Shown here one piece after another: positions 51,435-59,622 of a stretch of 64,000 nucleotides of DNA. This stretch comes from Planococcus sp. ISL-109 (GTDB lineage Bacteria > Bacillota > Bacilli > Bacillales_A > Planococcaceae). Location: assembly GCF_018613655.1 (NCBI RefSeq), contig NZ_JAGGPW010000015.1, positions 1 through 64,000 of the forward strand, read 5' to 3'. Numbering within the stretch: position 1 is the stretch's first letter; each line of letters starts with the position of its first letter. Under the pieces are notes generated by a model. That model did not search any database and was not told the DNA's origin. It saw only the letters and a program-made list of their open reading frames with translations. The position numbers and the translations under genes were made by a program.

Positions 51435-52103
51435 TTATTCATTTACAGCGTTTATATCGACCAAACTTTCGATAACCGTATAGTTGAGTGCTTGAGTCGC
51501 CAAGCGATCCGCTTCGGCATTTTCCTTGCGGGGAACGAATTCGTATTCCGGATGGACGCCGATTTTTTCCAGGCGCTCGTCGATGCGGTCCGCCCACCTG
51601 GCAAGCGCTTGTTCCGGTACCGCCCACTCCCCGCTCATTTGATTGACCAGCAGTCGGGAATCTCCGATAAAACGCACCGGCAAATGGTGGACACCGAGCA
51701 ATTCCAGCTCCTGAACCGCCATCGACAGCGCCGCATACTCCGCTTCGTTATTCGATTCCAATTCATCGATTGCCGAGTTTTTCCGCAACCGGTATTCTTT
51801 ACCGCTTTGCTTATAGTAAATCACGCAGCCAAGCCCCGCCCTTTTCGTGTGGCGGTCAAAGCCGCCATCATAATAGACGATGACGTCATGCGGCTCGGTT
51901 TCGATTTCAGCTACGTAGTTTGTCAGCTCTTTCAAACTCCAATTGCTGTTATGCCGGTCGACAAATTGCAAACGCTTCGTCCTTCCAGTGCTTTCAAGGT
52001 CTGCGGCTATTTGAACGGCATCGTTCGCTTCGAGTTCTTCCGAAAGAAACTGCAGCACTTTGTCTTTCGGTGATTTATAAGCCCAATCGATCCGCACTTT
52101 CAT
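51435..52103 (-). CDS. RNase H-fold protein (reverse-transcriptase-like, YpeP type)
   Basis: About 222 residues. An N-terminal segment of about 70 residues is followed by an RNase H1 fold with the acidic catalytic set: Asp in VYYDGGFDRHT, Glu in NNEAEYAAL, Asp in FIGDSRLLVNQ and Asp in ENAEADRLA. Cleaves the RNA strand of RNA-DNA hybrids if active. It follows ktrA and a 34-codon small ORF on the same strand. ATG after AAAAGGACGGTGA. Confidence 0.82.
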   Translation of the reverse strand: MKVRIDWAYKSPKDKVLQFLSEELEANDAVQIAADLESTGRTKRLQFVDRHNSNWSLKELTNYVAEIETEPHDVIVYYDGGFDRHTKRAGLGCVIYYKQSGKEYRLRKNSAIDELESNNEAEYAALSMAVQELELLGVHHLPVRFIGDSRLLVNQMSGEWAVPEQALARWADRIDERLEKIGVHPEYEFVPRKENAEADRLATQALNYTVIESLVDINAVNE

Positions 52104-52123
52104 TTCGTCACCGTCCTTTTAAA

Positions 52124-52228
52124 TCAATCACGCCGGGGCGTGATGTTTCCGGATTCCCCTTTGTGCTTATACAAGGTTTTTTCAGGTCTGATGTTTTCAG
52201 CAAGTTTCCGCATTGCTGTCGAAATCAT
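52124..52228 (-). CDS. Small ORF, 34 codons, overlapping ktrA stop
   Basis: Encodes MISTAMRKLAENIRP followed by EKTLYKHKGESGNITPRRD. Its ATG overlaps the ktrA stop as TAATG, the standard layout for translational re-initiation, and it ends 20 bp before the RNase H-like gene. Basic and hydrophilic, no signal or membrane segment. I recognise no family. Could be a genuine small protein or a chance frame; the overlap favours the former. Confidence 0.4.
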   Translation of the reverse strand: MISTAMRKLAENIRPEKTLYKHKGESGNITPRRD

Positions 52229-52884
52229 TACAGGCCTTTGGCTTCAAAGCGTTTCAGGTCATCTTTATGTCCCATTGCAATCAAAATATCCCCGGTTTGG
52301 ATTGAATCTTCAAGTAGCGGCGCGATATTGACATCTTCACCGTTTTTCAAAGCTAGAATCATACAGCCGTATTGCTTGCGGATATTCAGTTCACCTAATG
52401 TTTTGCCGATCACCTTTTTGGATGCCTCGAGCTCAATAATGCTGTAATTCGCTGACAAATTAATGTAGTCGACTACTTTTTCCGAATCGACGTGGTGTGC
52501 TGTTCGGATACCCATTTCATATTCCGGCTGGATGACCCGGTCTGCGCCGATTTTCTCTAAAATCTTTTGGTGCTGCTGATCGCGTGCTTTGACCCATACT
52601 TTCGGGACGCCTAGCTCTTTCAGCATCAGTGTACACAATACGCTCGCCTGCAGATCATCGCCGATCGCCACGATGGCGTATTCAAAATTCCGGACGCCCA
52701 GCGACTTCAGGCTGCCTTCATCCGTCGCATCCGCTATTGCTGTATGGCTCGCATAATCGGAAATCGCGTTGATATTTTCCGGATTGGAATCGATCGCCAT
52801 GATTTCATGCCCGAGTTCATACAGTTCTTTGCAGACGCTGCTGCCGAAGCGCCCAAGGCCGATCACCACTATTTGCTTTTTCAT
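52228..52884 (-). CDS. ktrA: Potassium uptake regulatory subunit (KtrA/TrkA RCK protein)
   Basis: About 218 residues, cytoplasmic ring-forming subunit that gates a Ktr potassium channel. N-terminal RCK_N domain with nucleotide motif VIGLGRFGSSVCKEL (7-21) and acidic IDSNPE after beta-2; C-terminal RCK_C domain (about 140-218) that binds c-di-AMP in relatives. No ktrB gene is near, so it could equally be KtrC, the unlinked paralogue. ATG after AGGAAACG. Confidence 0.9.
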   Translation of the reverse strand: MKKQIVVIGLGRFGSSVCKELYELGHEIMAIDSNPENINAISDYASHTAIADATDEGSLKSLGVRNFEYAIVAIGDDLQASVLCTLMLKELGVPKVWVKARDQQHQKILEKIGADRVIQPEYEMGIRTAHHVDSEKVVDYINLSANYSIIELEASKKVIGKTLGELNIRKQYGCMILALKNGEDVNIAPLLEDSIQTGDILIAMGHKDDLKRFEAKGL

Positions 52885-53184
52885 ATCGTTTCCTACTTTC
52901 TATTGGGTGATTCGAACAAATTCTCGTTACCAAAATAGTACGCTACCGCATCGCATTTTGTCGAAGATTTCATACCGTGTGGCTTATTCAAATGGCCTGG
53001 CCTATAAACAGTCTATTATTATAGTAGTTTCACTAATGAGTTTTGTTTGCCGATCTTCCTCCATGCAACTTTTTTCGGCACGGATGTCCCCGCAGTTTAG
53101 CACCCGACTCTTTAAAAACAGAGGAAATCTTATTGCTCTAGTTCTACTCCAATCAACTTTTCCAGTAAGCGAACGAACAATCAA
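52885..53184. other. Gene-free intergenic stretch between ktrA and cysK
   Basis: Divergent promoter region. Open frames here lack start signals and family likeness. Apart from the cysK promoter to the right I see no repeat or RNA fold that stands out. Confidence 0.5.
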
Positions 53185-53214
53185 TTGGCACAGTTTCTTC
53201 CTTTATACTACAAT
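53185..53214 (+). promoter_or_regulatory. Promoter of cysK
   Basis: TTGGCA (53185-53190), 18-bp spacer, TACAAT (53209-53214), 47 bp before the cysK ATG. Confidence 0.6.
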
Positions 53215-53261
53215 GGGAATTAATATCCTTCATACCCGATAGAGAAAGGTTGTTTAATTCA

Positions 53262-54179
53262 ATGAAACCCTATGATTCCATTATCGATTTAATCGGCAAT
53301 ACACCTGTCGTCAAATTGAATCGGCTCGTCCCTGAAGGCGCTGCCGATGTTTACGTGAAACTTGAAATGTTCAACCCGACCAAAAGCGTCAAAGACCGCG
53401 CTGCCTATAACATGATACGCGAGGCAGAAGAATCCGGTGAACTGGCGCCCGGTTCGACAATTATTGAGCCAACGAGCGGCAATACCGGCATCGGCCTGGC
53501 AATGGTTGCAGCCGCAAAAGGCTACCGCTCGATTCTCGTGTTGCCGGACAATGCGACTCAAGAGCGCATCAACTTGCTCAAAGCATTCGGTTCGGAAGTT
53601 GTGCTGACACCAAGTGATGATAAAATGCCCGGCGCGATTCAAAAAGCGCTTGAATTGCGCGAAACGATTCCGAATAGCTATATTCCCCAGCAATTTGAAA
53701 ATCCGGCGAACCCGGATGCGCACCGCGGAACGACAGCGATGGAAATTCTCGAGCAAATGGACGGACAGCTCGATGCCTTCGTCGCTTCAGCAGGTACTGG
53801 CGGAACGATTACCGGAACTGGCGAAACCTTGAAGGAAAAATTACCGAACCTTCACATAACCGTCGTCGAACCGAAAGGATCCCCTGTACTTTCCGGCGGC
53901 AAGCCGGGCAAACACAAACTGGTCGGGACAAGCCCCGGCTTTGTGCCGGACACACTCAACACAGCTATCTATGATGAAATCATGGCGATCGAAGATGAAG
54001 ATGCGATTGATATGTTCCGCCGTGCAGCCCGTGAAGAAGGCGTCTTTGTCGGCCCTTCCGCCGGCGCGACCATTTTTGCGGCGATTGAAATCGCCAAACG
54101 GCTCGGATCAGGAAAAAAAGTATTATGCATCGCCCCGGATACCGGGGAACGCTATTTGAGCATGAACCTATTTGAATAA
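53262..54179 (+). CDS. cysK: Cysteine synthase (O-acetylserine sulfhydrylase)
   Basis: About 305 residues, PLP enzyme making cysteine from O-acetylserine and sulfide. PLP lysine in NPTKSVKDRAAYNMI (about 39-53), phosphate-binding PTSGNTGIGLAMVAA (about 69-83) and SAGTGGTITG (about 172-181). ATG 53262 has AAAGG about 10 bases upstream; a TTG four codons earlier is possible. Downstream on the same strand is an SsuBCA-like transporter, which would fit sulfur supply, but a terminator separates them. Confidence 0.93.
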   Translation: MKPYDSIIDLIGNTPVVKLNRLVPEGAADVYVKLEMFNPTKSVKDRAAYNMIREAEESGELAPGSTIIEPTSGNTGIGLAMVAAAKGYRSILVLPDNATQERINLLKAFGSEVVLTPSDDKMPGAIQKALELRETIPNSYIPQQFENPANPDAHRGTTAMEILEQMDGQLDAFVASAGTGGTITGTGETLKEKLPNLHITVVEPKGSPVLSGGKPGKHKLVGTSPGFVPDTLNTAIYDEIMAIEDEDAIDMFRRAAREEGVFVGPSAGATIFAAIEIAKRLGSGKKVLCIAPDTGERYLSMNLFE

Positions 54180-54190
54180 GTTTTGAGTAG

Positions 54191-54222
54191 TAAAGGAGAG
54201 GCCGCGGCCTTTCCTTTTTTTT
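54191..54222 (+). terminator. Terminator of cysK
   Basis: Stem AAAGG AGA GGCC / GGCC TTT CCTTT followed by eight T. Confidence 0.88.
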
Positions 54223-54249
54223 GTGGAAAAAAGTTTTTCCCAGCATATC

Positions 54250-54277
54250 TTGACAATCCCTATAAAAATACTATACT
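54250..54277 (+). promoter_or_regulatory. Promoter of the ssu-like ABC operon
   Basis: Perfect -35 TTGACA (54250-54255), 16-bp spacer, TATACT (54272-54277), 53 bp before the TTG start. Confidence 0.8.
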
Positions 54278-54330
54278 TTATTAAAACGATATCCGATTGG
54301 AAAGGTAGGTTTTATAGCCGGTGAAAATTT

Positions 54331-55119
54331 TTGTTTATTGAAATCCAGCAAATCAACAAAATATATACCGATAAGGACAATCGCGCCAACACGGTTTTAC
54401 AAGATATTAACCTCGAAATCCCGAAAGGCCAGTTCGTCTCGATACTCGGCCCTTCCGGCTGCGGCAAATCCACTTTGCTGGCGATGATCGCCGGATTGAC
54501 CTCGGCCTCGTCGGGCGACATCATCGTTGACGAGAAAAAAGTAATGAAACCTGGCAAAGACCGCGGCATGGTGTTTCAAGAAGCGGCATTATTTCCATGG
54601 ATGAACGTGACCGAAAACGTCGTGTTCCCGCTGCGCAAAGAAATGAACAAAAAACAAGCGGCAGAGCGCGCCCGCCATTTCCTGCAAATGGTCCAACTCA
54701 GCAATTACGCTGACCATTATCCGCATGAGTTGTCCGGCGGCATGCAGCAACGCGTCTCTATCGCCCGCTCGCTCGCGATGGACCCAGCTGTCCTGCTGAT
54801 GGATGAACCGTTCGGCGCGCTGGATGAACAGACGCGCAGCCGGCTTCATGGACAATTGGAGAAAATATGGATCGACACGCAAAAGACCATCGTCTTTGTC
54901 ACCCACAGCATATCCGAATCGATCAAATTATCCGACCGCATCGTTGTTATGGGGACGCGTCCGGGTACGGTGATTGCCGATACCACAGTCGATATCCCGC
55001 GTCCGCGGGAAGAGCACAAACAGCAAGTCGCAGCACTTGAAGAACATATTATGGGGCTGTTGAAAACGGAGATCGACAAAGTCATAAACGAGGAGCTTGC
55101 GTATGAAGCCCGCCGTTAA
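54331..55119 (+). CDS. ABC transporter ATPase (SsuB/TauB/NrtD family)
   Basis: About 262 residues. Walker A GPSGCGKST (40-48), signature LSGGMQQR (134-141), Walker B LLMDEP (155-160), and H-loop THSISE near 190. The start is a TTG behind GGTGA. First gene of a three-gene import operon; the permease start overlaps its 3' end by 17 bp. The family serves sulfonates, taurine, nitrate or thiamine precursors; adjacency to cysK makes a sulfur source plausible. Confidence 0.88.
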   Translation: MFIEIQQINKIYTDKDNRANTVLQDINLEIPKGQFVSILGPSGCGKSTLLAMIAGLTSASSGDIIVDEKKVMKPGKDRGMVFQEAALFPWMNVTENVVFPLRKEMNKKQAAERARHFLQMVQLSNYADHYPHELSGGMQQRVSIARSLAMDPAVLLMDEPFGALDEQTRSRLHGQLEKIWIDTQKTIVFVTHSISESIKLSDRIVVMGTRPGTVIADTTVDIPRPREEHKQQVAALEEHIMGLLKTEIDKVINEELAYEARR

Positions 55120-55858
55120 GCGCCTCCTCTTTTATAGTGGACTTATTTTATTCTGGGGACTCGGCTCCCATTTCGAATTATGGCACGAGACCATACTTCC
55201 TTCGCCATTCAGCGTATGGGACTCACTCGTAGCCGGATTTTCTGATATGACTTTGGTTTACGATTTGGTGGCAAGTTTCCGCCGCCTGTTCATCGGCCTC
55301 GTCGTCTCCATTCTCATTGGGACCGCGCTCGGCATCCTGCTCGCCCGCTCCATAACCGCCGATGAAACGATCGGCTCGATGGTTCTGGCATTGCAAAGCG
55401 TACCGAGCATCATCTGGCTCCCTCTTGCAATGATGTGGTTCGGCCTCGGCGAAGGCGCCATCATCTTCGTCGTCATTCTCGGCGGTACGTTCGTCATGAC
55501 ATTGAACGTCCGGACTGGCATCAAAAACGTCAATCCGCTCTACATAAAAGCAGCCCGCACGATGGGCTCGAACGGCATCGACTTGTTTTGGAAAGTCATC
55601 ATTCCCGCTTCTGTCCCGTACCTCGTCACCGGTGCCCGTCTAGCTTGGGCATTCGCATGGCGCGCACTCATGGCAGGTGAATTACTGAGTGCCGGACCAG
55701 GCCTTGGCTACACCTTACGCTACGCTTCCGACTTCGGGAATATGGCACTCGTCATCGGCGTCATGATCATCATCGGTGTTGTCGGCGCAGTGGTCGACCA
55801 AATGATTTTCCAACGCATCGAGAAAAACGTCCTGAAACGCTGGGGACTAGAAACATAA
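55103..55858 (+). CDS. ABC transporter permease (SsuC-like)
   Basis: About 251 residues, six membrane segments of the BPD_transp_1 fold. The EAA-like coupling loop is IKAARTMGSNGIDLFWKVIIPAS (about 147-169). ATG 55103 lies inside the ATPase gene, 7 bases after GAGGAG. Middle gene of the operon with ATPase and binding protein. Confidence 0.9.
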   Translation: MKPAVKRLLFYSGLILFWGLGSHFELWHETILPSPFSVWDSLVAGFSDMTLVYDLVASFRRLFIGLVVSILIGTALGILLARSITADETIGSMVLALQSVPSIIWLPLAMMWFGLGEGAIIFVVILGGTFVMTLNVRTGIKNVNPLYIKAARTMGSNGIDLFWKVIIPASVPYLVTGARLAWAFAWRALMAGELLSAGPGLGYTLRYASDFGNMALVIGVMIIIGVVGAVVDQMIFQRIEKNVLKRWGLET

Positions 55859-55896
55859 TAATAGAAGAAACCACACATTAAAGGAGGAATTTATTC

Positions 55897-56889
55897 ATGA
55901 AACGATACGGACTACTTTTGGCAACACTAGCTGCAACAGGATTTTTGACAGCTTGCGGTGCTTCTAATGCTGCACAAGATGACGCAGAGAAAACTGTCGT
56001 TCTTGGCTACTTCCCGAACCTAGACCACGCTACGGCGATGGTCGCAAAAGACCAGGCATTTTATGAAAGCAATTTACCGGAAGGAACCAATGTCGAGTAC
56101 GTCACATTCGCTGATGGCGCCGACTTCATGACGGCGTTGAAAACCGGCGATATCGACGGCGGGCTCGTCGGACCGGGACCTGCGATGAACAACTACACGA
56201 ACGGCGCGGATGTCCGCATGATCGCCGGCGGAGCAAGCGGCGGAACTGTCGTTATGGCTCGCGAAGGCAGCGGCATCGAGTCGCTTGAAGACCTAGATGG
56301 CAAAACTTTCATCACGCCTCGCGTCGGCTGCACACACGATGTGCAATTCGAAACATTTATGAAGGAAAATGATGTCACCTCGAACCGCATCGGCGGTGAA
56401 ATGGTTCACCAAACCGGCAACCCGGCTCAATACGAAGCGATGTTTGCAACCGGCAAGATCGATGTCGCCGTAGCACCTGAACCATGGGCATCGGTACTTG
56501 CACAAAACACCGGCGCCAAAGTGATCATCGAACCGGATGAAATTTCATTCGGTACATCGCTCCCGGCTTCTGTCCTCGTCACATCCAGTGAATTGATCGA
56601 CGCCGATCCGGAAAGCGTACAAGGCATTGTGGATGCACACGAAGAAGCAACTGCTTATATCGCAGACAACCCGGAAGAATCAAAGGAAATCGTCATTGCG
56701 ACAATCGATGACATCACGGGCCAAAAACTTGAGAAATCTGTCATCGATGGTGCCTGGGGCAATATGTTCTTCAGCACAGACATCGACGGCGCTGAAATCC
56801 AAGCATTCGGCGACGCTTCGTTTGATCTGAAATTCCTGAAAGAACAACCGGACTTCAGCGAATTGACCGATACACAGTTTTTGAACTAA
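55897..56889 (+). CDS. ABC transporter substrate-binding lipoprotein (SsuA/NMT1 type)
   Basis: About 330 residues. Lipoprotein signal with lipobox LTAC (Cys20), then an NMT1/SsuA fold: VVLGYFPNLDHATAMVAK at 34-51, DFMTALKTGDIDGGLVGPGPA near 76-96 and VAVAPEPWASVLAQ near 190-203. It captures the substrate outside the membrane for the two upstream components. Ligand unknown; the fold covers sulfonates, taurine, nitrate, bicarbonate and pyrimidine compounds. ATG after AAAGGAGG. Confidence 0.87.
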   Translation: MKRYGLLLATLAATGFLTACGASNAAQDDAEKTVVLGYFPNLDHATAMVAKDQAFYESNLPEGTNVEYVTFADGADFMTALKTGDIDGGLVGPGPAMNNYTNGADVRMIAGGASGGTVVMAREGSGIESLEDLDGKTFITPRVGCTHDVQFETFMKENDVTSNRIGGEMVHQTGNPAQYEAMFATGKIDVAVAPEPWASVLAQNTGAKVIIEPDEISFGTSLPASVLVTSSELIDADPESVQGIVDAHEEATAYIADNPEESKEIVIATIDDITGQKLEKSVIDGAWGNMFFSTDIDGAEIQAFGDASFDLKFLKEQPDFSELTDTQFLN

Positions 56890-56891
56890 AC

Positions 56892-56929
56892 GAAGAAACC
56901 CCCACCAAAAAACAGGTGGGGGTTTCTTC
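56892..56929. terminator. Bidirectional terminator between the ABC operon and the Na/Pi symporter
   Basis: Stem GAAGAAACCCCCACC / GGTGGGGGTTTCTTC with flanking A and T; the last bases overlap the stop of the convergent gene. Confidence 0.9.
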
Positions 56930-58475
56930 ATGTCCGCTGGGCTTTTTCCAATCGGGCGAAGGCGCGCCAGGCGTGGTATATGAGCCGGTCGAACCATAAC
57001 AGCGCGTCGACCTTTTTCAAAACGGTCGCAAGTTCTGCTTCGTTTTTGGCGGCGCGCACATAATACTCATTGCGCCGTGCTTTCCGCTCTATAGCCATTT
57101 CTTCTGATGCTGCGCTGAATTCCTGCACCAGCTCCGGCAATTGCTTGTCTTCGGTTAATTCTGCCTTTGCTTTGTCCAAGAGAGGCATCCATTTGCCAGA
57201 AGTTCTTGGATGCACCAGATGAGCTTCACGGCCAATCGGTTCTTCAATCACCTGCAACAAGCGATCGACATGGTCGAGCGTGTGAAGAATTTGCACGTGG
57301 CGCTGGAAGGCTTCCTGCGGCATGGACTGGATTCGGTCGAGAAAAGTGCGGATCTCCATCGCCGCTCCGTGCAAAGTATCAACTTTGTGCAGGTCCACGG
57401 TTCCATCGCGCAACACCACTTGCATCAACTGCATCAGTTCCGCTAAGACAAGCTGAATCGTTTGGTGGACGGCTTCAAGCGCAACTTGCGGCAATTTCGC
57501 CACTTGCGGGTTTAAATGCCGGACAAACGGATTTCCTTTTGCCGGCACCAGCTTTTCTATCAGCTTGATAAACGGACGGATCAACAATGCAAAGACGAGA
57601 ACACCGAGCACATTGAACAAAGTATGGAAAATGGCGATACCAAAGGCAGCGTCGAACTCCTCGAACAGGAGATGGCTGATGAACCTTGTCGCCTGCAATA
57701 ATTGCGGTGTGAATATCAGCGCCAAAAGAGCCGTCCCGATATTGAACAGCACATGCGTCAGACCTGCCCGTTTCGCGGCAGTGCCCGCTCCGATAGCAGC
57801 AAGAATGGCGGTGAGTGTGGTCCCGATATTTTGCCCGATGACCAAATAAGCCGCTTGTTCGAATTCAATCACGCCGGAAAATAGCGCCGTCAAGGTCGTC
57901 GCCACTGCGGCACTCGATGATTGCATAATAATCGTCATGATAGCACCGATAAAAACGAGAAGAAAAATATTGGTTAACCCTGCGAAAGAAACGGCGTGCT
58001 GCAATTCTGCCATCCCTTCCTGCAAGACGCCGAGTCCAAGAAACAGAAGCCCGAAACCGGCAAGAACTGAACCGTAAGCAGCGATGCGCTCCGGTAAAAA
58101 TGTTTTCAACAATACGCCGAACCCGACAATCGGCAGCGCCCATCCTTGCAGATCCACTTTAAATCCGATGAGCGAGACAAGCCACCCAGTACTCGTACTA
58201 CCGATATTCGCTCCCATAATGACGCCGACGGATTGCGCGAAACTGAGCAATCCGGCACTGACAAAACCGATTGTCAATAGCGTAACCGCGGTGGACGATT
58301 GGATGATAGCGGTAATAAACGCCCCGGAGAAAATAGCGCGCCCCGTGCCTCCCGCGAAGCGGTTCATCCAACCTTTAATGAATTCGCCGGTCAACTCTTT
58401 CAAGGATCCGGTCATAGTTTGCATGCCTAAAAGGAACAAGCCGATTCCACCAAGTATCGCCAAAAGCATCGCCAT
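56928..58475 (-). CDS. Na/Pi cotransporter family protein with PhoU-like C terminus
   Basis: About 515 residues. N-terminal part (1-310) is hydrophobic and contains the two inverted Na_Pi_cotrans repeats, each with a QSSTA/QSSSA motif (IIQSSTAVTLLTIGF and IMQSSSAAVATTLTA). The C-terminal about 190 residues are helical and PhoU-like. Takes up phosphate with sodium, or may act as a phosphate valve. ATG 58475 is 9 bases after AAGGAGG; the GTG at 58484 is too close. Confidence 0.88.
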   Translation of the reverse strand: MAMLLAILGGIGLFLLGMQTMTGSLKELTGEFIKGWMNRFAGGTGRAIFSGAFITAIIQSSTAVTLLTIGFVSAGLLSFAQSVGVIMGANIGSTSTGWLVSLIGFKVDLQGWALPIVGFGVLLKTFLPERIAAYGSVLAGFGLLFLGLGVLQEGMAELQHAVSFAGLTNIFLLVFIGAIMTIIMQSSSAAVATTLTALFSGVIEFEQAAYLVIGQNIGTTLTAILAAIGAGTAAKRAGLTHVLFNIGTALLALIFTPQLLQATRFISHLLFEEFDAAFGIAIFHTLFNVLGVLVFALLIRPFIKLIEKLVPAKGNPFVRHLNPQVAKLPQVALEAVHQTIQLVLAELMQLMQVVLRDGTVDLHKVDTLHGAAMEIRTFLDRIQSMPQEAFQRHVQILHTLDHVDRLLQVIEEPIGREAHLVHPRTSGKWMPLLDKAKAELTEDKQLPELVQEFSAASEEMAIERKARRNEYYVRAAKNEAELATVLKKVDALLWFDRLIYHAWRAFARLEKAQRT

Positions 58476-58593
58476 CCCGTCCACCTCCTTTTTTACAGTG
58501 TAAACGAAAAAGTGGCGTTTTATCGAAAAAAATTCAAACTATTCTTTACCTTGATGCGATTCACGCATTCAGTTTTTCACAGAATGAAACCAA

Positions 58594-58623
58594 TAAAAAA
58601 AGCCTTCTGCGTGAAGGCTTTTT
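58594..58623 (-). terminator. Terminator of the YusW-domain gene
   Basis: Minus-strand stem AAAGCCTTC / GAAGGCTTT with T run beside the gene's stop. Confidence 0.88.
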
Positions 58624-58626
58624 CCG

Positions 58627-59493
58627 TTACTTCAAATCATGGGCGAATTTGATTTCCTCGCCGCCCCGGTAGCTGATCTCCAATTCAAAATCTTCCACTT
58701 CCGATGCGTCGATTGATAATGCTTTGAGCACTTCCGCTTTCATGTCGTCGATTGACCGGTCCATCGTGATGGAAATCTGGCCAAGCAGTTGTTCCATTTC
58801 CTCTACAGCTTGACCGTTTTCGCTTTCAGAGCCGTCGCGGCGCTCGATTTCCGCTTCCCGCTCATCGCTTTCGTACTCATAGCTCGCTTCTCCGCCTCCG
58901 ACAAACTCAAGATCCACCGAGAACTCGTCCACTTCTCCCGAGGTTGCGCCATTTTCTGTGTCATGATCGATTTCGATTTCTTCACCCGAATCGAATTTCA
59001 CGTCCAGTTCGAATTCACGGGCGCCTGCTTGTTCTGCCCCGACTGCCTCCAGCACTTCTCGCTTGATTTCTTCAAGCGGACGGTCTGTTGAAAACCGGAC
59101 TGCTTGGAACAACCGTGCAAACTCATCATGAGCTGCTTGGCCGGAGAGATTCTCGTCGCCGTCACGTTCAATGCCCGCTTTGCCGTCATCATCGTAATCG
59201 AACTCCCAATCGCGGTCATCTGTAAATTCTAAATCCAGATCGAATTCGCGGATAACACCCGTTTGGGCGCTTGATTCTGAAGCCGAGCTGTCATTTTCAA
59301 CCGTTTCTTCTGAATCCGCATCGTCGGCTGAATCGTCTTCTACTGTATCATCATCACCGTTCACCGCATCAGTCGTCACTTGCTGCTCGGCACCGCTTTC
59401 TGTCGCAGTCCCTGTCGTTTCTGTAGCTTCGTCTCCAGCACCGCATGCTGACAGAAATAATACTGCAGCCATTCCCAATGTCATTTTCTTCAT
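58627..59493 (-). CDS. YusW-domain lipoprotein with two repeats
   Basis: About 288 residues. Lipobox LSAC (Cys17), a very acidic Asp/Glu/Ser/Thr linker (about 20-78), and two YusW-like domains (about 80-165 and 170-288). Each runs from a FDLDLEF / FELDVKF / FSVDLEF strand to a helix ending in RPLEEIKREVLEAV or RSIDDMKAEVLKAL. Extracytoplasmic, function unknown. B. subtilis YusW is a shorter relative with one domain. ATG in a single-gene unit with terminator. Confidence 0.75.
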   Translation of the reverse strand: MKKMTLGMAAVLFLSACGAGDEATETTGTATESGAEQQVTTDAVNGDDDTVEDDSADDADSEETVENDSSASESSAQTGVIREFDLDLEFTDDRDWEFDYDDDGKAGIERDGDENLSGQAAHDEFARLFQAVRFSTDRPLEEIKREVLEAVGAEQAGAREFELDVKFDSGEEIEIDHDTENGATSGEVDEFSVDLEFVGGGEASYEYESDEREAEIERRDGSESENGQAVEEMEQLLGQISITMDRSIDDMKAEVLKALSIDASEVEDFELEISYRGGEEIKFAHDLK

Positions 59494-59585
59494 TGTCTAA
59501 CACCCTTTCACGTTTTCTGTTCTAGTATTATCGTACCCGCACAAGCTGAACACAAGCTGAGAAGAACATTAGAATTCGATGAGAA

Positions 59586-59622
59586 CAAAAATTCACTAGA
59601 GCTATGGGCTCCAGTGAATTTT
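59586..59622 (-). terminator. Terminator of the MFS gene
   Basis: Minus-strand stem AAATTCACTGGAG / CTCTAGTGAATTT with T tail after the MFS stop. Confidence 0.85.

Noticed and set aside
53002-53184. 60-codon minus-strand frame between ktrA and cysK
   Set aside because: No ribosome site, no recognisable motif, and it runs through the cysK upstream region.
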